This document shows, in pieces, positions 54,268-63,693 of a stretch of DNA of 64,000 bases. Position numbers and translations under genes: made by a program. Position 1 is the stretch's first letter. Each line of letters starts with the position of its first letter. Below the pieces are notes generated by a model. It made no database searches. It saw only the letters and a list, made by a program, of their open reading frames with translations, and was not told the origin of the DNA. Source of the DNA: Bacteroidetes bacterium HGW-Bacteroidetes-10 (GTDB lineage Bacteria > Bacteroidota > Bacteroidia > Bacteroidales > UBA932); NCBI GenBank assembly GCA_002842695.1, contig PHDT01000001.1, positions 1 to 64,000 of the forward strand. The letters run 5' to 3'.

Positions 54268-54306
54268 AAAAAATGTGCCGGTAGTTTTTTACCGGCACAT
54301 TTTTTA
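54268..54306. terminator. Bidirectional terminator
   Basis: A 13-bp perfect stem (54271-54283 with 54290-54302, containing ATGTGCCGGTA) and 6-base loop, flanked by A-run and T-run, between the convergent MBL-fold and peptidase genes. Confidence 0.88.
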
Positions 54307-54321
54307 TTAAATATCTGCTGC

Positions 54322-55992
54322 TTAATCAACAAACTGCCTTGCAAAGTATCTTGCCGTTAGCTTTTCACCAGTCGCCTTTTCTATCATCTCATTCCACTCA
54401 TATCTCATGCCAGGATTAAATACATTTTTTGTCATCCATGTACCTACCTCTTTATTACCAACATAAGACTCATTACGAAAATCTCCGGACTTGGTTATGT
54501 TCTCAACTATGTAATAGTGCATTTGAGATGCAAACAATTCACCAAGCTGATAGTTATGATAATAGCAGGGGTACAATGCAATATGTATTTTTGTTGCCCA
54601 GTCCGGAGAATTTCTGCCTTCCGGTCTTTTAAGCATCTGGTATTGCTCGACCATATCCCACCAAAGTTTATTCAGGTCCTGATCTGGGTTTGCATACATA
54701 GATTTCTCGAATCTGTAAACAACCTGCACCCATCTGCTAAACACAAGCTGCTGTAATTTCAGTGATTTAAAACAATCTTCAGCAATAAGGTTTTTCTCCT
54801 CTTCGGTGATCCCAAGATTTTGCATCATCCACTGAGGGTTACGGGAGAGGCGTCCGAAAATCATTGCTACAGCTTCTGTTGTAAAAGTGTGTGCAGCATT
54901 CCTCAGAAAATACGGATTTTCAGGAATGTCGTGTCCCTGTGAGTAGACAGCATGACCAAACTCATGAAGCATAGTTCCCATCCAGGATTCATTATCACTA
55001 ATATTGCAAAGAACTCTTACATCTCCGTCGCCATCAATATCTATGCAATATGCATGCTGATTCTTCTTCTCTTTTTCATACAGGTCGCTGTTTGCCATTA
55101 TCTTGCTTACATCAAGTCCAATTCCCATATAGAAATCAGTTGTAAGCTGCTCCAGATTCTTACCTTTGTAATACTTGTCAAGGTCTACAGGGTAGAGCTG
55201 AGGAGACTCCTGAAAATAACGGCCCTGATAATGCCAGGGCATTAATTTTTCTTCAGGAATGTTGTACCTTATCGAAAATGAAGAGTCCATATCTGCTTTA
55301 AGAGATGAGAATTCCCCCCTTGTAAGAGAGTCCAGTTCATCAAACAGAGCTGAAATCTCTTCTGGATTCTGACCGGACAGCTCAAGAGACATTGTATGAA
55401 AATTATCATAACCAAGAGATGATGCAACCTGGTTTCTAAGTTTAATTATTTCAATAACATCTGCCGCCACAAATGGTCCAATCTCCTTATGTGCTTTCCA
55501 AACATCCTCGAGCTCCTTATTGTCTCTGGAACTTTGCAGAATTTTCTCTACCTCATTGTCTGATATTGTTTTTCCTCTGTAATTTGCACGAAATTCTGCA
55601 TATTTCTGCTCAAGAGCAGTGGATTTCATAATAATGCTGTTCAGCAATGCTGTATCAACCTGATTTGACAGGAATGCATTATATAAAATATCCAGTTGTC
55701 TTGCCAGTGCAGGGTCTTTAATATTTCCGTTCTCTTTAATCTCCTTTAGCGAGGCAAAAGTCACAGAATCAGAATAAATTTTTGTGATCGCAATATTTGC
55801 CTGAGAATACTTTTCGAATTCTGCTGCATCGCCGGTGATAGTTCCGTTCCAGTATGCAAGTGCAGCCTCCTTATTAAGTGGCCTTACCTGATTTTCTGTT
55901 TGAGTTATTATCTCCTGAAGTTTCATTTCATCTTTGTTTCCGCAGCTTGCCAGCATTGCTACAGCTGCTGTTATTAAAAGAAGTTTTTTCAT
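54322..55992 (-). CDS. M2/M3-type zinc metallopeptidase lipoprotein
   Basis: A 556-aa lipoprotein (MKKLLLITAAVAMLASC, start ATG 55992). The largely helical peptidase fold has the zinc motif HEFGH at residues 343-347, with the third ligand probably in TEAVAMIFGR. It matches bacterial relatives of dipeptidyl carboxypeptidase and ACE. It should act outside the inner membrane on small peptides. It lies 11 bp after the cyclophilin gene. Confidence 0.85.
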   Translation of the reverse strand: MKKLLLITAAVAMLASCGNKDEMKLQEIITQTENQVRPLNKEAALAYWNGTITGDAAEFEKYSQANIAITKIYSDSVTFASLKEIKENGNIKDPALARQLDILYNAFLSNQVDTALLNSIIMKSTALEQKYAEFRANYRGKTISDNEVEKILQSSRDNKELEDVWKAHKEIGPFVAADVIEIIKLRNQVASSLGYDNFHTMSLELSGQNPEEISALFDELDSLTRGEFSSLKADMDSSFSIRYNIPEEKLMPWHYQGRYFQESPQLYPVDLDKYYKGKNLEQLTTDFYMGIGLDVSKIMANSDLYEKEKKNQHAYCIDIDGDGDVRVLCNISDNESWMGTMLHEFGHAVYSQGHDIPENPYFLRNAAHTFTTEAVAMIFGRLSRNPQWMMQNLGITEEEKNLIAEDCFKSLKLQQLVFSRWVQVVYRFEKSMYANPDQDLNKLWWDMVEQYQMLKRPEGRNSPDWATKIHIALYPCYYHNYQLGELFASQMHYYIVENITKSGDFRNESYVGNKEVGTWMTKNVFNPGMRYEWNEMIEKATGEKLTARYFARQFVD

Positions 55993-56003
55993 ATTAAGTT
56001 TAT

Positions 56004-56726
56004 TTAGTTTCTTTTTTTGAAAGCTTTTGCTGAAATAATCCATATATCCTCAACCGGCCGGTCATTAGAGTCGGTTTTAACATCTGAGATGGCCTCAACG
56101 ACCTCCATTCCGCTTACAACCTCACCATAAACTGTATATTGAGTATCAAGGTGCGGTGTTCCGCCAATACTTTTATAAACAGCTCTTCTCTCAGGTGATA
56201 TTTTATAGGGGATGTTGATATTATTATCGCTGTTGCGCTTGTCAACTCTTTTTTCAACAGCATCCAGGGCTTCATCGTCAAGAATCTTCCCTTCAACTAT
56301 ATAAAACTGAGAAGCAGATGATTCCCTGTTTGGGTTAATATCGTCTCCCTCTCTTGCAGAAGCCAGTACACCTCTTTTGTGAAAAATATGCGGTTTGATC
56401 TCTGCAGGTAAGTTTTGTGAAGGGCCTCCGTCTCCGTAAAGTTTGCCGGGTTCTCTCTGTTTTGAATCAGGGTCTCCTGACTGAATCATAAAATTGTTTA
56501 TTACCCTGTGAAACAAAATACCTTCGTAATAGCCACTTTTAACAAGTTTCACAAAGTTATCCCTGTGAATTGGGGTCTCATCATAGAGTTTTACAACAAT
56601 TTCTCCTTTAGTTGTAACAATCCTGACATTCCAGCTTCTTCCCCTGCCTGCAGAGAAAGCGCTAACCGAAATCACAAAAGTGAGAACGGAGAGAGCCAGT
56701 AAAGACTTTAAAAAAGATCTGATCAT
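56004..56726 (-). CDS. Cyclophilin-type peptidyl-prolyl isomerase, secreted
   Basis: A 240-aa protein with a signal peptide ending near SAFSAG. The cyclophilin core has FHRVINNFMIQSGDP, RGVLASAR, SSASQFYIVEG, and YTVYGEVVSGMEVVEAI. An insertion of about 35 residues (DDEALDAVEKR...) is a common feature of Bacteroidetes members. It aids folding in the periplasm. It follows pckA by 6 bp. Confidence 0.92.
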   Translation of the reverse strand: MIRSFLKSLLALSVLTFVISVSAFSAGRGRSWNVRIVTTKGEIVVKLYDETPIHRDNFVKLVKSGYYEGILFHRVINNFMIQSGDPDSKQREPGKLYGDGGPSQNLPAEIKPHIFHKRGVLASAREGDDINPNRESSASQFYIVEGKILDDEALDAVEKRVDKRNSDNNINIPYKISPERRAVYKSIGGTPHLDTQYTVYGEVVSGMEVVEAISDVKTDSNDRPVEDIWIISAKAFKKRN

Positions 56727-56732
56727 AACAGC

Positions 56733-58325
56733 TTAAATTTGCGGACCTGAAGCAACCAGTGCTCTTGCAGCATCGTTGTCGCAATATTGCTCAAAGTTCT
56801 TAATGTATTTTGCAGCAAGGGACTTTGCCTTTTCATTCCACTCCTCTGAGTTTTTATAGGTATCCCTCGGGTCAAGAATTCCTTCAGATACATTATTAAG
56901 TGAAACCGGTACATTAAGATTAAGAACCGGAATGTGTTTTCTCTGAGCAGTTTCAATTGAGCCGTCAATTATTGCATCAATAATCGCTCTTGTATCTTTT
57001 ATAGAAATGCGTTTTCCAGTTCCGTTCCAGCCTGTGTTAACCAGATAGGCCTTTGCTCCGTGCTCATCCATTTTCTTTGCCAGAGTTTGTGCATAGATTG
57101 TTGGATGAAGAGTCAGAAAAGCCTCACCAAATGCAGGGGAGAATGATGGAACCGGTTCTGTAATTCCCCGCTCTGTTCCGGCCAGCTTAGAAGTGTATCC
57201 GCAGAGGAAGTGATATTGCGCCTGGTTTCTGTCAAGAATGGAAACAGGAGGCAATACGCCAAAAGCATCAGCAGATAGGTAAATAATCTTTTTCGCATGA
57301 CCTGCTTTTGAAGGGAGCACAATTTTGTTTATGTGATAAATAGGATAGGAGACACGAGTATTTTCTGTTACTGAAGCATCTGAAAAGTCAATGCTGCCAT
57401 CTTTGTTAACAGTGACATTTTCAAGGAGCGCATCTCTTTTTATTGCTCTCCAGATATCAGGCTCATTTTCCTCACTGAGATTGATAGTTTTTGCATAACA
57501 TCCCCCTTCAAAGTTGAAAACTCCCTGATTATCCCATCCATGTTCGTCATCACCGATAAGATAACGTTTTGGGTCTGCCGAAAGAGTAGTTTTTCCGGTT
57601 CCGGAAAGGCCAAAGAATACAGCCACATCGCCATCTTTACCGACATTTGCCGAACAGTGCATAGCTGCTATTCCTTTTAACGGCAGATAATAGTTCATCA
57701 TTGAAAAAATACCTTTTTTCATCTCACCGCCATACCAGGTTCCGCCGCAAACCGACATTTTCTCAGTTAAATTGAAAAGAACAAAAACATCTGAGTGAAG
57801 GTTATGTTCTTTCCATTTTGGATTAGTTGCTTTTGAAGCATTTATGAACACAAAATCTGGTTCCCCGTAGTTTTCCAGTTCATATTTAGATGGGCGTATA
57901 AACATATTCGTCACGAAATGTGCCTGCCATGCCACCTCCATTATAAAGCGAACTTTCATTCTAGTATCTTCATTTGTACCGCAATATGCATCGACAACAT
58001 AAAGAAGATCCTTGCCTGAAAGCTGGTCCTGAGCAATTTTCTTGCAATCATCCCAGACTTTATTGTCAATAGGCTTGTTTATATTGCCATCCCACCATAT
58101 TGTACTTTCAGTAACAGAATCTTTGACAATGTATTTGTCTTTTGGCGATCTTCCGGTAAAAATTCCTGTCATAACTGAAACGGCTCCAGTATTAGTTATC
58201 ACTCCTTTTTCGAACCCTTCGTTCTTTTCTGAAATTTCGGCCTGAAACATTACTTCGTACGATGGATTATGCAATACTTTGCCGACATTTGCAATGCCAT
58301 ACTTTGAGAGATCTAAGGCTACCAT
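56733..58325 (-). CDS. pckA: Phosphoenolpyruvate carboxykinase (ATP)
   Basis: A 530-aa cytoplasmic enzyme interconverting oxaloacetate and PEP with ATP/ADP. Motifs: [12 protein letters not shown], the substrate-site Lys/His region [17 protein letters not shown], kinase P-loop [11 protein letters not shown], and metal-binding IGDDEHGWD. In fermenting Bacteroidales it often runs in the PEP-carboxylating direction towards succinate. It is the first gene of a three-gene run. Confidence 0.96.
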   Translation of the reverse strand: MVALDLSKYGIANVGKVLHNPSYEVMFQAEISEKNEGFEKGVITNTGAVSVMTGIFTGRSPKDKYIVKDSVTESTIWWDGNINKPIDNKVWDDCKKIAQDQLSGKDLLYVVDAYCGTNEDTRMKVRFIMEVAWQAHFVTNMFIRPSKYELENYGEPDFVFINASKATNPKWKEHNLHSDVFVLFNLTEKMSVCGGTWYGGEMKKGIFSMMNYYLPLKGIAAMHCSANVGKDGDVAVFFGLSGTGKTTLSADPKRYLIGDDEHGWDNQGVFNFEGGCYAKTINLSEENEPDIWRAIKRDALLENVTVNKDGSIDFSDASVTENTRVSYPIYHINKIVLPSKAGHAKKIIYLSADAFGVLPPVSILDRNQAQYHFLCGYTSKLAGTERGITEPVPSFSPAFGEAFLTLHPTIYAQTLAKKMDEHGAKAYLVNTGWNGTGKRISIKDTRAIIDAIIDGSIETAQRKHIPVLNLNVPVSLNNVSEGILDPRDTYKNSEEWNEKAKSLAAKYIKNFEQYCDNDAARALVASGPQI

Positions 58326-58366
58326 ATCTTTTTGATATTATTTTGTTAGGATTTTGTATATTGAAA

Positions 58367-58385
58367 CAAATTTAGATAATTATCT
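58367..58385 (-). promoter_or_regulatory. pckA promoter -7 element next to a 12-bp palindrome
   Basis: TAAATTTG on the minus strand (58374-58367), 41 bases before ATG 58325, with TTTG 15 bp upstream as a possible -33 box. The perfect palindrome AGATAATTATCT (58374-58385) lies in the spacer and touches the -7 element, a position suited to a repressor. The 107-bp gap also serves recQ. Confidence 0.4.
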
Positions 58386-58432
58386 CTAACAAAATTTATT
58401 AGTTTTTCAACACTTTCAAAGTTTTTTCAACA

Positions 58433-60337
58433 ATGACGACACCTCTTGAGATATTAAAACAGTACTGGGGATATGATAGTTTCCGCCTTAACCAGGAAGA
58501 GATTATCAATTCTGTGCTTGCCGGCAGGGAGACACTGGCCCTTATGCCAACCGGAGGGGGTAAGTCGCTGACATTCCAGATTCCTGCTCTTATGACAGAG
58601 GGAATTACCATTGTTGTAACACCATTAATTGCCTTAATTAAGGATCAGGCGGAATCTCTGAGGGATAAGGGAATCCCTGTAATTGCAATATATTCCGGTA
58701 TGGGAAAGGACGAAATTGACGCTGCCATAGACAATGCAATTAATGGTGATTATAAGTTTCTATATCTCTCACCTGAAAGGCTGGGAAGTGAAATTTTCAG
58801 GGCGAGGGCACCAAAAATGAATGTAAGCTATCTTGTAATTGATGAAGCTCATTGTATTTCCCAGTGGGGTCACGACTTTAGACCTGACTATCTTAAAATA
58901 AAGGAAATTAAAGAGATAGTATCTCCTCTCGCAACAATAGCTTTAACTGCAACAGCAACTGAAAAGGTAGTTCACGAAATTGTACATCAGCTTGATCTGA
59001 AAAATGTTAATATCGTTAAATCAAGTTTTGGCAGAGATAACCTCTCTTATGTCTGCAGGGAGGACGAAGACAAGAATGGTCAGCTTTTAAGAATTGCAAA
59101 ATCTGTAAACGGATCCGGTATAGTATATGTACGGGAGCGGAAAAAGGCAGAAGAAATAGCTCATTTTTTGCAGTCTCAGGGTATTCTTGCTGAACCTTAT
59201 CATGCCGGAATTGGTTCTGCACTGCGATCTTCAAGACAGGATGACTGGAAAAGCGGAGCAATAAGGATAATTGTCGCCACCAATGCTTTTGGGATGGGAA
59301 TTGACAAGGCTGATGTAAGGTTTGTCTGTCATCTGGATCCGCCTGAATCTCTTGAAGCTTACTACCAGGAGGCCGGAAGAGCCGGAAGGGACGGAAAGAG
59401 GTCATATGCTGTTCTTTTATGGAGCCGGTCAGATTCAGGCAGGTTAAGAAAGATACTTGCCTCTACATTCCCTCCTGTAGAATATATCGCCTCAGTTTAT
59501 CAGAAGATTTTTATTTACTATGGAATTGCTTTTGGAGCAGGGAAAGAGCGAGTTTTAAAATTCAGCCTTGCAGACTTTGCTGCCAATACCAAATTGCACC
59601 CTGTTCCGGCATATCATGCACTAAAATATATTTCAAAAGAGGGATATCTGGATGTTACAGAAGAGATTGACAATCCTTCAAGAATTAAATTTCTTATTAA
59701 CCGTGATGAGCTATATAATATTCAGCTCAAAAACAACTCTCTTGACGCATTCATTAAAACCCTCCTCAGGCTCTATTCAGGGCTGTTTTCGGCACTTACT
59801 CCCATAGATGAAGAGTATGTAGCCAAAATAACACGAAACAGCAAAGCGGCCATTACATCAAGTCTTGTGACCCTCTCAAGAATGGGAGTAATTTCTTATG
59901 TACCATCAGTAAGGTCACCCTTGCTTATTTTAAAAATCGAGAGGCTTGACGAAAAGAACTTCAGGATTACACAAAGTATGTATGATCAGCTAAGGGGAAG
60001 CATGGAGGAGAAGATTGAGGGTGTGATTGAGTATTTTTCAGGCAGAGACAAATGCCGCCAGTCTGTGCTGCTGGAATATTTCGGAGAGTTTGGAACTCCC
60101 GATTGCGGAAGTTGTGATATTTGTCTTTCAAGAAAAAGCCGTAAAGAGAGTAATGACTATTACGGAGAAATTGAAAAAAGGCTAATTGAACTTCTTCTGG
60201 ACGGGCCGAAAAATATTGCTGAAATTTCTCTGGAAATTGATGACGAATCAAGAACATATGTTCAGATTCTCAGAGATCTGACAGACAGGGGAGGGGTCGA
60301 GATTAAAGATGAACTTTACTATCTGATCCCGGATTGA
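58433..60337 (+). CDS. recQ: RecQ-type ATP-dependent DNA helicase
   Basis: A 634-aa helicase. Walker A MPTGGGKSLTFQIP, DEAH box VIDEAHCISQWGHDFRPDY, motif III ALTATAT, and motif VI QEAGRAGRDGKRS are complete. The RecQ zinc domain has CRQSVLLEYFGE and CGSCDIC. The C-terminal tail is winged-helix-like. No clear HRDC domain, so it is the short form. It ends base-to-base against the convergent maf gene. Confidence 0.92.
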   Translation: MTTPLEILKQYWGYDSFRLNQEEIINSVLAGRETLALMPTGGGKSLTFQIPALMTEGITIVVTPLIALIKDQAESLRDKGIPVIAIYSGMGKDEIDAAIDNAINGDYKFLYLSPERLGSEIFRARAPKMNVSYLVIDEAHCISQWGHDFRPDYLKIKEIKEIVSPLATIALTATATEKVVHEIVHQLDLKNVNIVKSSFGRDNLSYVCREDEDKNGQLLRIAKSVNGSGIVYVRERKKAEEIAHFLQSQGILAEPYHAGIGSALRSSRQDDWKSGAIRIIVATNAFGMGIDKADVRFVCHLDPPESLEAYYQEAGRAGRDGKRSYAVLLWSRSDSGRLRKILASTFPPVEYIASVYQKIFIYYGIAFGAGKERVLKFSLADFAANTKLHPVPAYHALKYISKEGYLDVTEEIDNPSRIKFLINRDELYNIQLKNNSLDAFIKTLLRLYSGLFSALTPIDEEYVAKITRNSKAAITSSLVTLSRMGVISYVPSVRSPLLILKIERLDEKNFRITQSMYDQLRGSMEEKIEGVIEYFSGRDKCRQSVLLEYFGEFGTPDCGSCDICLSRKSRKESNDYYGEIEKRLIELLLDGPKNIAEISLEIDDESRTYVQILRDLTDRGGVEIKDELYYLIPD

Positions 60338-60937
60338 TTACAAATTCTCTTCAATAAATCTGCTTAACTCAGTGTATAATTTCTGAACCGGCAGCCCCAT
60401 TACATTGAAGTAGGATCCCTCAATCTTTTCAATAGCGACAAAACCTATCCAGTCCTGAGCTCCATATGCACCTGCTTTGTCATATGGTTTGTAATTGTCA
60501 ATATAATATTCAATTTCCTGAATATTCAAATCTCTGAACCAGACTTGAGTTGTAGCGGAGAAATTCTTAACTTTTTCATTACTTCTGAGAGTAACTCCGG
60601 TAATTACAGTATGTTTATTACCCGATAATTTCATAAGAATCTTAACTGCATCATCTCTGTCTGCCGGCTTGCCAAGTATCTCTCCGTTACACAGAACCAT
60701 TGTATCTGCCGTGATTAGTATTTCATCACTCCTGAGTTCTCTGCCAAATCCTTTTGACTTAAGAAGTGAAAGATATTCAGGTACTTTGACAGGGTCAATG
60801 CTTTGATCCCATATCTCGTCTACATCACCGTTAAGTTCCACAACAAAATCAATGTCAAGGCCACTGATAAGCTGTTCTCTTCTTGGTGAAGCCGATGCTA
60901 GAATTACTTTTTTGTTTTGTAATAACTCTTTTAACAT
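60338..60937 (-). CDS. maf: Maf-like nucleotide pyrophosphatase
   Basis: A 199-aa house-cleaning NTP pyrophosphatase. Motifs: ILASASPRREQLISGL, ITADTMVLCNGEILGKPADRDDAV-type region, TGVTL and YDKAGAYGAQDW, ending GLPVQKLYTEL. I start at ATG 60937, whose A is the last base of the kdsC stop codon (TGATG). Its stop abuts the recQ stop with no base between. Confidence 0.93.
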   Translation of the reverse strand: MLKELLQNKKVILASASPRREQLISGLDIDFVVELNGDVDEIWDQSIDPVKVPEYLSLLKSKGFGRELRSDEILITADTMVLCNGEILGKPADRDDAVKILMKLSGNKHTVITGVTLRSNEKVKNFSATTQVWFRDLNIQEIEYYIDNYKPYDKAGAYGAQDWIGFVAIEKIEGSYFNVMGLPVQKLYTELSRFIEENL

Positions 60938-61470
60938 CACAGACCTGAATAAATTTCCTGATCAAATGACCAGTTATCCTGTACCTTAAGCGTTTGCTCT
61001 ATAACATCTCTTACACTTCCCCTTCCGCCCGGATAGAGAGAGATGTATTCACAAACCTCCTTTACCTCAGTAACTGCATCAGATGGGCAGGTTGCTATTC
61101 CGCATGATTTAAGTACCTCAATATCCGGTATGTCATCTCCCATATAAAGCACCTCTTCGTGTTTGAGTCCGTTTCTGGAGCAGAAATCATCAAAATCGGG
61201 CATTTTATTCAGAGAGCGAAGATAGATGTCCTCATTTTGCACTCCAACCTGAAGGAATCGCTTTCTGATGGATTCAGATGAACCACCGGTAATAATTGCA
61301 ACCGGATAGTTTTTTAGAACAGCGATTCTGACAGCAAAACCATCCTTTGCATTGTGAGATCTTAATAAATCTCCAGTTTCGGTCGCAATTACAAGACCAT
61401 CTGTAAATACACCATCAACATCAAAGGCAAAAGCCTTAATAGTATGTAACTTAGTTTTAAAATTGGACAT
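60937..61470 (-). CDS. kdsC: 3-deoxy-D-manno-octulosonate-8-phosphate phosphatase (KdsC-like HAD)
   Basis: A 177-aa HAD phosphatase without a cap domain. Motif I AFDVDGVFTDG, motif II ITGGSSESI, and motif III YMGDDIPDIEVLKSCGIATCP-type region are those of KdsC. It makes Kdo for lipopolysaccharide. It is coupled to maf and lies 3 bp after the DUF2520 gene. Confidence 0.9.
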   Translation of the reverse strand: MSNFKTKLHTIKAFAFDVDGVFTDGLVIATETGDLLRSHNAKDGFAVRIAVLKNYPVAIITGGSSESIRKRFLQVGVQNEDIYLRSLNKMPDFDDFCSRNGLKHEEVLYMGDDIPDIEVLKSCGIATCPSDAVTEVKEVCEYISLYPGGRGSVRDVIEQTLKVQDNWSFDQEIYSGL

Positions 61471-61473
61471 GAG

Positions 61474-62298
61474 TTATCTTTGCTTTTTTGCCTCAGAGGC
61501 AATTAGTTTTGTTAACATTTCATATACTGCATGATGTTCCGGTACATCTTTAAGAATCTCAAGATGTTTTTTGATAGTTGATACATCTCCTCTTACAGCA
61601 GGACCAGTCTGTACAAGTGAGGGATGACCGTAAAGAAATGCCTTTCTTACTGTTTCTATGGCAAGAGGGAGAAGAAAGACATGATTTGGTGCAGAAATAT
61701 CGTAGGCCAGAGCAATCATATAATTTACAAAATTGCTTACAAACACTGCTGCAACATGCATTCTCATCCTTTCGTCAGTATCACAGACCATATACTCTGC
61801 TCCAAGTCTGGTGGCCATCTCTGTGAGTGTTTGTTTAGTTTTGTCGTCTGATGCCTCAAGGAGAAAAGGGACAATATTCATATCAACAGGTTTAGCCTTG
61901 CTGAGCGTCATTAGAGGGTAAAAGACCCCGTGAGAGGGGACAGAAGAGATAATGTCAACAGATGTTGCTCCACTGGTATGACAGACAATAGTCCTGCCTG
62001 ATACAACAGAGGGGATTCTGGCAACTATTGTAAAGATCTCTGCTATTGCATCATCTGAAAGGGCCAAAATAATTACATCACTTCCATCAAGCGACACAAT
62101 ATCCTCAGCATACATAGTATCAGGAAGTAAGTGAGGATTGTATTCATGCTTGTTTAGTATTGAAACAAGCTGAGAAGCACTTTGCCGGCTTCTGTTCCAG
62201 ATAAAGGGAATTTCAAAACCGGCAGATTTGAGCGCAAGAGATAATCTGAAAGCAGCATTACCGGCACCTGCAAATGAAATTCTGAGAGTAGAACTCAT
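61474..62298 (-). CDS. Rossmann-fold DUF2520 protein
   Basis: A 274-aa protein. The N-terminal dinucleotide-binding domain has SFAGAGNAAFRLSLALKSAG, and the C-terminal helical DUF2520 part has HVAAVFVSNFVNYM and QTGPAVRGD. The fold resembles 6-phosphogluconate/ketopantoate-type dehydrogenases and F420-linked NADP reductases. The substrate is unknown. It overlaps the M28 peptidase by 4 bases. Confidence 0.88.
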   Translation of the reverse strand: MSSTLRISFAGAGNAAFRLSLALKSAGFEIPFIWNRSRQSASQLVSILNKHEYNPHLLPDTMYAEDIVSLDGSDVIILALSDDAIAEIFTIVARIPSVVSGRTIVCHTSGATSVDIISSVPSHGVFYPLMTLSKAKPVDMNIVPFLLEASDDKTKQTLTEMATRLGAEYMVCDTDERMRMHVAAVFVSNFVNYMIALAYDISAPNHVFLLPLAIETVRKAFLYGHPSLVQTGPAVRGDVSTIKKHLEILKDVPEHHAVYEMLTKLIASEAKKQR

Positions 62299-63671
62299 CG
62301 CTGCGCACCTCCTGTTGCATATACAGCCAGACTTTCGTGACCATCAGAATCAACACTTTGAACAGCAAACAGATAATTATCCTTACTTATATCAATATCG
62401 AAAGTAGTTGACGTTACAAATATTTTTCTTTCCCAGTTAGATTTATCGGTTTCTCTGATAAGAACATAGTATCCGGCTGGTTTAGCTCCCTTTTCAGGCG
62501 CCTTCCAGCTTATTTTTGTACTGCTTGAGAGTCCCGCTATATCAATTTTTACATTTTCAGGCATATCCGGAGCCATTGCAAGGTTCATTACAGAGGTAAG
62601 ATTGACTGCAGCATTTTTCCTTACATATTCAAGGTCTACGCCCTTTTTAACATCACCCATCTCCAGCCCGTCAACAACCTCTACAACCTGATGTGTCCTG
62701 TCATAATTTTCATGATATTCGCATAACCTTACGGCAGTAAATCCCTCTTTTGTAAAAGGAGTGTGGTCTCCGCCCCTGCCAAATCTGTCATTTCTGTAAA
62801 TCAGCTTAACCTCAAGATTGTCTACATATCTCTCACCAATCTCCTTAATGTATCTGGCCAGTTGACGTGATTTACTGTCGTTTTCCGCAGAGTTGAAGAT
62901 TCGCTCCTTTTTCATCTGATCGGTTTCAAATACAGGAATATTTTCTGAAAATACTCTGAGTTTTGTATTATTGGAAATTTCGGTTGCACTTGATCTGGAA
63001 TTTCCAATCATGTCGTTGTTCATTACAGCAGTTAAATTCCAGTTATCTTTCCTGGCAACTGCAGCCATATGGGCAGCTCCAAGTAAACCATGCTCTTCAC
63101 CTGAAAGAAACATCAGTTTTACGGTAACCGGAAGTGGGGTTTTCGCAAGAATTCTTGCAATCTCCATCAGAGCAGAAACTCCGCTTCCATTATCATTTGC
63201 ACCAGGGGCAAAAATGAGTGAGTCATTATTGTCAAAGGATCTGCTGTCATAGTGAGCCAAAAGGGCAATCACCCTGTCATCACTTTTATTAGTTCCTTCA
63301 ATTGTAAAAACAATATTCTCCAGAGATATCTCCCTGCCCAGACGTGTCCCTTTTCCTCCGGCCAGAAATTTTACTCTTTCGGCATAACACCTTGAAACAG
63401 AAGATTTAGAATATCTTTCCAGAGAATTAAACAAAAACGATGCAGCGGAACCAATTCCGAAGTCTTTTCCATTTCTGGTACTTAAATTGTGTCTTGTTGT
63501 AAATGATACAAGAGTATCTATTGTTGCTGAAATGTTTTGAACTGAAATTGAAGAGGCAGCCTGAGAAATCTTAATATCCTTTCTGATAATCTGCTGTGAT
63601 AAAGCAGAGCTTGATACTCCTGCAGCAAGAAGCAGTGTACAGGCAAATATTCTTAATCTAAAAGCTGTCAT
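62295..63671 (-). CDS. M28-family zinc aminopeptidase with C-terminal Fn3 domain
   Basis: A 458-aa secreted peptidase with a signal peptide ending near SALSQ. The two-zinc ligands are readable: LAHYDSR, GANDNGSG, SGEEHGLLG, MNNDMIGN and RGGDHTPF. A fibronectin type III domain covers about 370-455 (ISWKAPEKGAKPAGYYVLIRE-type strand pattern). It releases N-terminal amino acids from peptides outside the inner membrane. It follows the isomerase-like gene by 22 bp. Confidence 0.9.
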   Translation of the reverse strand: MTAFRLRIFACTLLLAAGVSSSALSQQIIRKDIKISQAASSISVQNISATIDTLVSFTTRHNLSTRNGKDFGIGSAASFLFNSLERYSKSSVSRCYAERVKFLAGGKGTRLGREISLENIVFTIEGTNKSDDRVIALLAHYDSRSFDNNDSLIFAPGANDNGSGVSALMEIARILAKTPLPVTVKLMFLSGEEHGLLGAAHMAAVARKDNWNLTAVMNNDMIGNSRSSATEISNNTKLRVFSENIPVFETDQMKKERIFNSAENDSKSRQLARYIKEIGERYVDNLEVKLIYRNDRFGRGGDHTPFTKEGFTAVRLCEYHENYDRTHQVVEVVDGLEMGDVKKGVDLEYVRKNAAVNLTSVMNLAMAPDMPENVKIDIAGLSSSTKISWKAPEKGAKPAGYYVLIRETDKSNWERKIFVTSTTFDIDISKDNYLFAVQSVDSDGHESLAVYATGGAQR

Positions 63672-63693
63672 GAGTTTCTTTGGTTAAATGAGG

